Source: Natrinema altunense
GTDB taxonomy: Archaea; Halobacteriota; Halobacteria; Halobacteriales; Natrialbaceae
Length of the DNA stretch: 64,000 nucleotides
Reading direction: 5' to 3'
Assembly (NCBI RefSeq): GCF_000731985.1
Contig: NZ_JNCS01000003.1
Span: 124,001-188,000 of the forward strand
Notes under the pieces: model-generated
The model's database searches: none
What the model was told of the DNA's origin: nothing
What the model saw: only the letters and a program-made list of their open reading frames with translations
Made by a program: the position numbers and the translations under genes
Shown: positions 59,950 through 64,000 of the stretch, piece by piece
Layout: every line of letters starts with the position of its first letter
Numbering within the stretch: the first letter of the stretch is position 1

Positions 59950-61824
59950 TCAACCGCGCCGTCCGTGACGCCGCGTCCGGCCGCGGTCGACCCCGACGGC
60001 CCGCCCGTCGCGCGTCGGGTCGGCCGCGCCGCGCAGTTCGTCGTCGCCGATTTCGATGACCTGGACGTTGCCGAAGTCACCGCTAGACGCGTCGCTCCAG
60101 ACCTGTCCGAACCGGCTCGTCGCCTCGCGAGCGCGCGCCGGGACGCCGTCTTCCCACATGATCGGCGGACACTCCGTGGTGAACACGGTCGGTTCGGAGA
60201 GGGCCGCGAGCGGCTCGAGTCCGTAGACGTAACGGTGGAGGAGCGTCTGTGCGACCGAGGTGATGATCGTCCAGCCCCCCGGCGAGCCCACGGTGAACTC
60301 GGGGACGCCGTCGCGCAGGACGATGATGGGGCTCATGCTGCTCAGCGGCCGCTTCCACGGTGCGACCCTGTTCGGCCCTTCAGGGACGGCATCGAAATCC
60401 GTCAGTTCGTTGTTGAGCATGAAGCCGCGGCCGGGGACCATCAGCCCCGACCCCATGAGCTGCTCGATGGTCGAGGTGTACGAGACGGCGTTTCCGTCGG
60501 CGTCGACGACGGAGAAGTGAGTCGTCGAGCCGTGCTTCGGATCGGGTGACGGCCCCCGCGCAGGCTCGACGCCGGACGGGGTGCCGGGAGCGACGCACTC
60601 TCCCGCCTCGTAGTCCGCAAGCGTTTCTCCGGTGCGGACGAGTGCCGCACGCTCCTCGAGATACGCGTCGGAGAGCAGGCCGTCGATCGGAACGTCCACG
60701 AACTCGGGATCGCCCATGTACTCGTTTCGGTCGGCCCAGGCCAGGCTCGTCGCCTCGGCGATCAGGTGATACATCGCCGGCGACCGCCTGTCGTACCGTC
60801 CGATGTCGAGGAACGAGAGCAGTTTCAGGATGGCCGCCACGGTGCTCGGACCCGAACTCGGAAGCGGTTGGCCGACGATCTCGACGCCGTTCCACTCGGC
60901 GCGGACCGGGTCGTCGATCGTGACGTCGTAGGCCGCGAGGTCGTCGGTGGTCATGCTCCCGCCGGCGTCCCGGACCGTCGCGGCGAGATCCGCCGCGATG
61001 GGACCCTCGTAGAAGGCCTCGGCCCCGTCTCGTTCGATCGCTTCGAGCGTCTCGGCGAGATCGGTGTTGACGTGCGTGTCGCCCTCCGTGAGGGGCCGCC
61101 CGTTCGCGTCCGAGTAGGCCGCCTTCGCCGCGTCGTTGAACTTCTCCCAGTTCTCCGCGATCTGTGCGGCGAAGACTGCATCGATCGGGAAGCCGTCGGC
61201 CGCGAGGTCGATCGCGGGGGTGAGCAGCCGCTGTCGTGGTCGAGTCCCGTGTCGATCCAGTGCGGTTTCCAGTCCCATCACGGTCCCCGGAACGCCGACG
61301 GCCTGGCCCAGTCGGATTCGATCCGCGAAGGGGATCGGGTCGCCGTCCTCGTCGAGGAACATGTCCGCGGTCGCACCCCGAGGTGCGCGCTCGCGGCTGT
61401 CGATGACGTCGACCTCGTCCGCGTCGGCGTCGTAGATCACCATGAACCCGCCGCCGCCGATCCCCGATCCGTGGGGCTGGGTGACCGTCAGGACGTACTG
61501 TAACGCCACGGCGGCATCGACGGCGGTTCCCCCCTCGCGCAGCACGCCCGCGGCGACGCCGGAGGCGATCGGATCGACGCTCGAGACCATGCCGTCGGCC
61601 GCGGTCACCTGCCGCCCACACGTGAACTGCGGGTGTGCACACTCGATTCCGCGGGCGTCGAGAGTCGACCATCCGTCGCTCGCCGCGACGGAGCGTGTGC
61701 TGATGCCGAGCGCACCGGCGGCCGTTCCGGCGCTGGCCAGAAACGCGCGTCGCTCGAGTCCCGGCTGATCGCTCCGCCGTGACGTGCTCCCGTCGCCTTC
61801 GTTCCCACCGATCCGGTTTCTCAT
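59950..61824 (-). CDS. Tat-exported gamma-glutamyltransferase
   Basis: The 624-residue precursor has a twin-arginine signal (ERRAFLASAGTAAGALG, about 24-40), so it is secreted. The large-subunit motif ERAPRGAT is followed by the autocleavage/nucleophile motif GSTTHFSVVD, with Thr434 as the probable N-terminal nucleophile of the small subunit. GSGLMVPGRGFMLNNELTDF completes the active site. It cleaves gamma-glutamyl bonds of glutathione-like thiols or poly-gamma-glutamate. Haloarchaea use gamma-glutamylcysteine, and some make poly-gamma-glutamate capsules, so both are candidates. The ATG at 61824 gives the correct signal peptide. Confidence 0.92.
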   Translation of the reverse strand: MRNRIGGNEGDGSTSRRSDQPGLERRAFLASAGTAAGALGISTRSVAASDGWSTLDARGIECAHPQFTCGRQVTAADGMVSSVDPIASGVAAGVLREGGTAVDAAVALQYVLTVTQPHGSGIGGGGFMVIYDADADEVDVIDSRERAPRGATADMFLDEDGDPIPFADRIRLGQAVGVPGTVMGLETALDRHGTRPRQRLLTPAIDLAADGFPIDAVFAAQIAENWEKFNDAAKAAYSDANGRPLTEGDTHVNTDLAETLEAIERDGAEAFYEGPIAADLAATVRDAGGSMTTDDLAAYDVTIDDPVRAEWNGVEIVGQPLPSSGPSTVAAILKLLSFLDIGRYDRRSPAMYHLIAEATSLAWADRNEYMGDPEFVDVPIDGLLSDAYLEERAALVRTGETLADYEAGECVAPGTPSGVEPARGPSPDPKHGSTTHFSVVDADGNAVSYTSTIEQLMGSGLMVPGRGFMLNNELTDFDAVPEGPNRVAPWKRPLSSMSPIIVLRDGVPEFTVGSPGGWTIITSVAQTLLHRYVYGLEPLAALSEPTVFTTECPPIMWEDGVPARAREATSRFGQVWSDASSGDFGNVQVIEIGDDELRGAADPTRDGRAVGVDRGRTRRHGRRG

Positions 61825-61903
61825 GTTTCGGATACCCGGCCAACCGTCGACAGTACCGGTCAAAACACCTTCGGCGGATACGGTGCCGCTACCGGTTGGC
61901 TCA

Positions 61904-61928
61904 GCGGCCCCGTCCGAGTAGGGGCCGC
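61904..61928. terminator. Stable hairpin between the reductase and gamma-glutamyltransferase genes
   Basis: GCGGCCCC and GGGGCCGC form an 8-bp stem with a 9-nt loop, about 74 nt downstream of the reductase stop. Outside the stem, TTGG and CCAA allow extension with a bulge. Confidence 0.35.
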
Positions 61929-62001
61929 CAACGGACGGTCTAGTCGCATCGTACTGTGCTCGAGCCCAGCGATCGAGCGGGTCCGAGACGACTGCGTGAG
62001 T

Positions 62002-62667
62002 TCACCGGTCGTCGGTCTGCCAGGTCAGCAACACGCCGTCGTCGAGTCGGTCGACGGCTTCTAACTCGAGCGCCGGAAACGCCGCGACGAACCCCTCGCC
62101 GTCGGCGAGGGTCGGCGCGTCGCGACCGCCGATGAGTGTCGGCCCGACGAACGTCCGGAGTTCGTCGACCAGTCCGGCTTCGAACAGCGAGAAGATGAGT
62201 TCGCCGCCGCCTTCGACCATGAGCCGCTCGAGGCCCTGTTCTTGCAACGCCGCGAACGCCCGCAGGAGGTCGACCCGGTCGTCGCCCGCGGTGAGCAACT
62301 CGGCGTGCTCGGCGAGTGCCAGCCGCCGGTCGACGGGCGCGGCCTCGCTCAGACAGAGGTAGGTCGTCGCCGCGTCGTCGAGAACCGCCGCGTCCGTTGG
62401 CGTCCGTCCGATCGAGTCGACGACGACCCGTGCGGGAGATGCCGGTCGGCCGTCATCGCGGCGACGCTCCCGGAGCGCGTCGTCTTTGACGGTCAGATGC
62501 GGGTCGTCCGCGAGGACCGTCCCGACGCCGACGACGACGGCGTCGCTTTTCGCCCGGAGCCGGTCGACGCGCGCGAAGTCCTCGTCGCCGCTGATCGCGA
62601 GTTGCTCCCGGCGTCGCGAGGAGAGTTTCCCGTCGGCGCTCATGGCGGCGTTGACCACGACGTGCAT
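62002..62667 (-). CDS. RibD-C-type 2,5-diamino-6-ribosylamino-pyrimidinone 5'-phosphate reductase
   Basis: The 221-residue protein has the RibD C-terminal reductase fold: MHVVVNAAMSADGKLSS, AVVVGVGTVLADDPHLTV, and EGGGELIFSLFEAGLVDEL near the C-terminus. In archaea this stand-alone enzyme reduces the ribosylamino-pyrimidine intermediate with NADPH in riboflavin and F420 chromophore synthesis. The start is the ATG at 62667. A dihydrofolate-reductase-like alternative is less likely given the EGGxEL motif. Confidence 0.92.
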   Translation of the reverse strand: MHVVVNAAMSADGKLSSRRREQLAISGDEDFARVDRLRAKSDAVVVGVGTVLADDPHLTVKDDALRERRRDDGRPASPARVVVDSIGRTPTDAAVLDDAATTYLCLSEAAPVDRRLALAEHAELLTAGDDRVDLLRAFAALQEQGLERLMVEGGGELIFSLFEAGLVDELRTFVGPTLIGGRDAPTLADGEGFVAAFPALELEAVDRLDDGVLLTWQTDDR

Positions 62668-62829
62668 ACCATCGCTGCGGGTGCGACGGTCAAGAACGCT
62701 GCCCTCTCGCCGCTCCGGCCGCTCGAGTTACCGCAGGCGGTTGCGCCTCGTGGGACGAACACACTCCGACAGGGAGGCACGCGGAGCAGCCACTCGACGA
62801 ACAGCTAACACCCGCGTTCCACAACAAAA

Positions 62830-62843
62830 CATAAGTAATAAAT
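62830..62843 (+). promoter_or_regulatory. TATA-like element of the small membrane protein gene
   Basis: CATAAGTAATAAAT lies about 26-39 nt before the ATG at 62869, consistent with a leaderless start. Confidence 0.55.
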
Positions 62844-62868
62844 CTTTCTGGTTCTATTCGTAGACTGT

Positions 62869-63057
62869 ATGGGTGCGGAAGGCAGCCGGAAAATAACGCT
62901 CCCGCTGGTGTTCGTGATCGGGTTCAGTTTGCTCTCCAGCGGGCTATTCGGATTCCCACCGCTCCCTCGAGACGGGGTCGCCCTTGTCGTCTACGGATCA
63001 ATTCTGTTTGCCGTTGGGATGTGGCGCGGAACCGCTGCCGAGGACTCCCGTCGGTGA
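62869..63057 (+). CDS. Small two-helix membrane protein
   Basis: The 62-residue product has two hydrophobic helices (PLVFVIGFSLLSSGLFGF and VALVVYGSILFAVGMW) joined by a short Pro/Asp loop. I do not recognise a family. The promoter element fits the ATG at 62869, which supports it as a real gene. Neighbouring genes give no functional hint. Confidence 0.72.
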   Translation: MGAEGSRKITLPLVFVIGFSLLSSGLFGFPPLPRDGVALVVYGSILFAVGMWRGTAAEDSRR

Positions 63058-63132
63058 TCGTCGGGAGCGCGGGATCGGCAGGCACCGCGACTCAGTTCGG
63101 CTATACGTCGGTATATACCATCGCATACCGAA

Positions 63133-63140
63133 CATATAAA
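63133..63140 (+). promoter_or_regulatory. TATA-like element of the metallophosphoesterase gene
   Basis: CATATAAA lies 40-47 nt before the GTG at 63180, giving a leader of roughly 15-20 nt. A second AT box (GTATATACCA at 63111-63120) is further upstream. Confidence 0.5.
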
Positions 63141-63179
63141 CGACTTATCGGGGTTCGCGGAATCGTTCGGACGCTACGC

Positions 63180-63872
63180 GTGACGACCGCCAACACCCCA
63201 TCCGACGACGCGGTATCGTTCGACCACCGCCACATCGACCTCGAGAATCGGGACGAGGTCTACGTCATCGGCGACGTCCACGGCTGTTTCGACGCGCTCG
63301 AGGCGCTGTTGGGGACGCTGGATCTCGGCGCGAACGACCTCGCCGTGTTCGTCGGCGATCTGGTGCGCAAGGGACCGGAGAGCAAGGCCGTCCTCGATCG
63401 CGTCAGGCGGTCGCCGCGGCTGCTCTCCGTCCGCGGAAACAACGAGCGAAAACTGCTCGAGGGCGAGGCCTCGCTGTCGGCCCTCGACGCGGTCGACTAC
63501 CAGTATCTCGAGTCGCTTCCGACGGCGATTTCGTGGGACGGCGGACTCGTCGTCCACGGCGGACTCGACCCCAGCCGACCGCTGTCGGGACACTCCGACG
63601 ACGACGTGCTGACGATGCGGTCGCCGGTCGGCAACGGCTACGACGGCCCGTTCTGGTTCGACCGCTACGAGGGGCCGCCGCGGGTCTTCTTCGGTCACAC
63701 CGTCCTCGCGGAACCGATCGAACGCGAGTGGGCGGTGGGCCTCGATACCGGGTGTGTCTACGGTGGGCAACTGACGGCGTACGACGTTCGCCGCGGGGAG
63801 TCCGTTAGCGTGGCCGGACCCGGCCACGTCGAGCGGTCGTCGGAAAAGATCGTCGGAGCCGATCGCGAGTGA
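63180..63872 (+). CDS. Serine/threonine-phosphatase-like metallophosphoesterase
   Basis: The 230-residue protein has the metallophosphoesterase signature GDVHGC, GDLVRKGPES, RGNNE, VVHGGLDPS and FGHTVL. These are arranged as in diadenosine tetraphosphatase/PPP-type phosphatases that use two metal ions. It may hydrolyse protein phosphates or Ap4A. The GTG start at 63180 gives MTTANTPSDD; the longer upstream frame is basic and not preceded by a better promoter. A further gene starts two bases after its stop. Confidence 0.9.
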   Translation: MTTANTPSDDAVSFDHRHIDLENRDEVYVIGDVHGCFDALEALLGTLDLGANDLAVFVGDLVRKGPESKAVLDRVRRSPRLLSVRGNNERKLLEGEASLSALDAVDYQYLESLPTAISWDGGLVVHGGLDPSRPLSGHSDDDVLTMRSPVGNGYDGPFWFDRYEGPPRVFFGHTVLAEPIEREWAVGLDTGCVYGGQLTAYDVRRGESVSVAGPGHVERSSEKIVGADRE

Positions 63873-63873
63873 G

Positions 63874-64000
63874 ATGCGGGGGGATTCCGGGCCGAACGAA
63901 CGGGACGCGACGGAGCGCGACGATCGGGACTCGCCGACGGACGAACGGTCGTCCGAGGGGACGCCGAGCGATGACCCGACAGTTTCGTTTCGGGAACTCC
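63874..64000 (+). CDS. Start of an unidentified gene cut by the window edge (partial)
   Basis: An ATG at 63874, one base after the metallophosphoesterase TGA, opens a frame that runs out of the window. The first 42 residues are acidic and Asp/Arg/Ser-rich (MRGDSGPNERDATERDDR and on to PTVSFREL), typical of a disordered haloarchaeal N-terminus. No domain is visible yet. Tight spacing suggests an operon with the phosphoesterase. Confidence 0.6.
   Translation, partial: MRGDSGPNERDATERDDRDSPTDERSSEGTPSDDPTVSFREL

Overview
The window is chromosomal DNA of a halophilic archaeon, most likely of the Natrialba/Natrinema/Haloterrigena group (my inference). The evidence is high GC, strongly acidic proteins, leaderless genes behind AT-rich TATA boxes, several Bat-type HTH regulators, twin-arginine signals on exported proteins, and an Orc1/Cdc6 gene beside an archaeal replication origin. 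I see no rRNA, tRNA, CRISPR array or intact transposase.

Region 1-23.5 kb is mainly cell-surface glycan and envelope biology. It holds a partial AlkP-superfamily enzyme, a PAS histidine kinase, a QueC-like PP-loop ATPase, a large membrane protein, two paralogous Tat-exported beta-helix proteins (one with four tandem ~85-residue modules), a flippase with a Gfo/Idh/MocA oxidoreductase, a DegT-type aminotransferase, and an AlkP-type phosphodiesterase overlapping a FemAB/GNAT-like protein. Inside this lies an information-processing block (14.3-19.4 kb): TFB, a 62-residue protein, an XPB-like helicase and a HerA-like ATPase with coiled coil and winged helix.

Region 24-29 kb is an amino-sugar locus: glmM, a small zinc protein and glmS. 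All three transcripts appear to share one promoter element at the same distance from their first start codon. Region 29-38 kb has two Bat-type regulators, a UspA protein, a CcdA/TlpA/Sco1 thiol-copper cluster, a Tat lipoprotein that may bind metal, and a 58-residue zinc ribbon.

Region 38-41 kb is a replication origin. orc1/cdc6 is followed by an AT-rich unwinding region, with eight near-identical 21-bp ORB repeats arranged in opposite polarity on its two sides. Next come an M24 peptidase, the trehalose operon otsA-otsB, a winged-helix regulator, a secreted zinc metallopeptidase and a third Bat-type regulator.

Region 49-64 kb carries a ribbon-helix-helix protein, cobyric acid synthase, an AT-rich VapBC toxin-antitoxin insertion, an ABC exporter, a corrinoid adenosyltransferase, a solitary IS200/IS605-like right-end hairpin, a short GlpA-like dehydrogenase, a CBS protein, a second AlkP-superfamily hydrolase, MsrA, a secreted gamma-glutamyltransferase, a riboflavin/F420 pathway reductase, a small membrane protein, a metallophosphoesterase and the start of a gene cut by the window edge. 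All function calls come from motifs read by eye; no database search was run.
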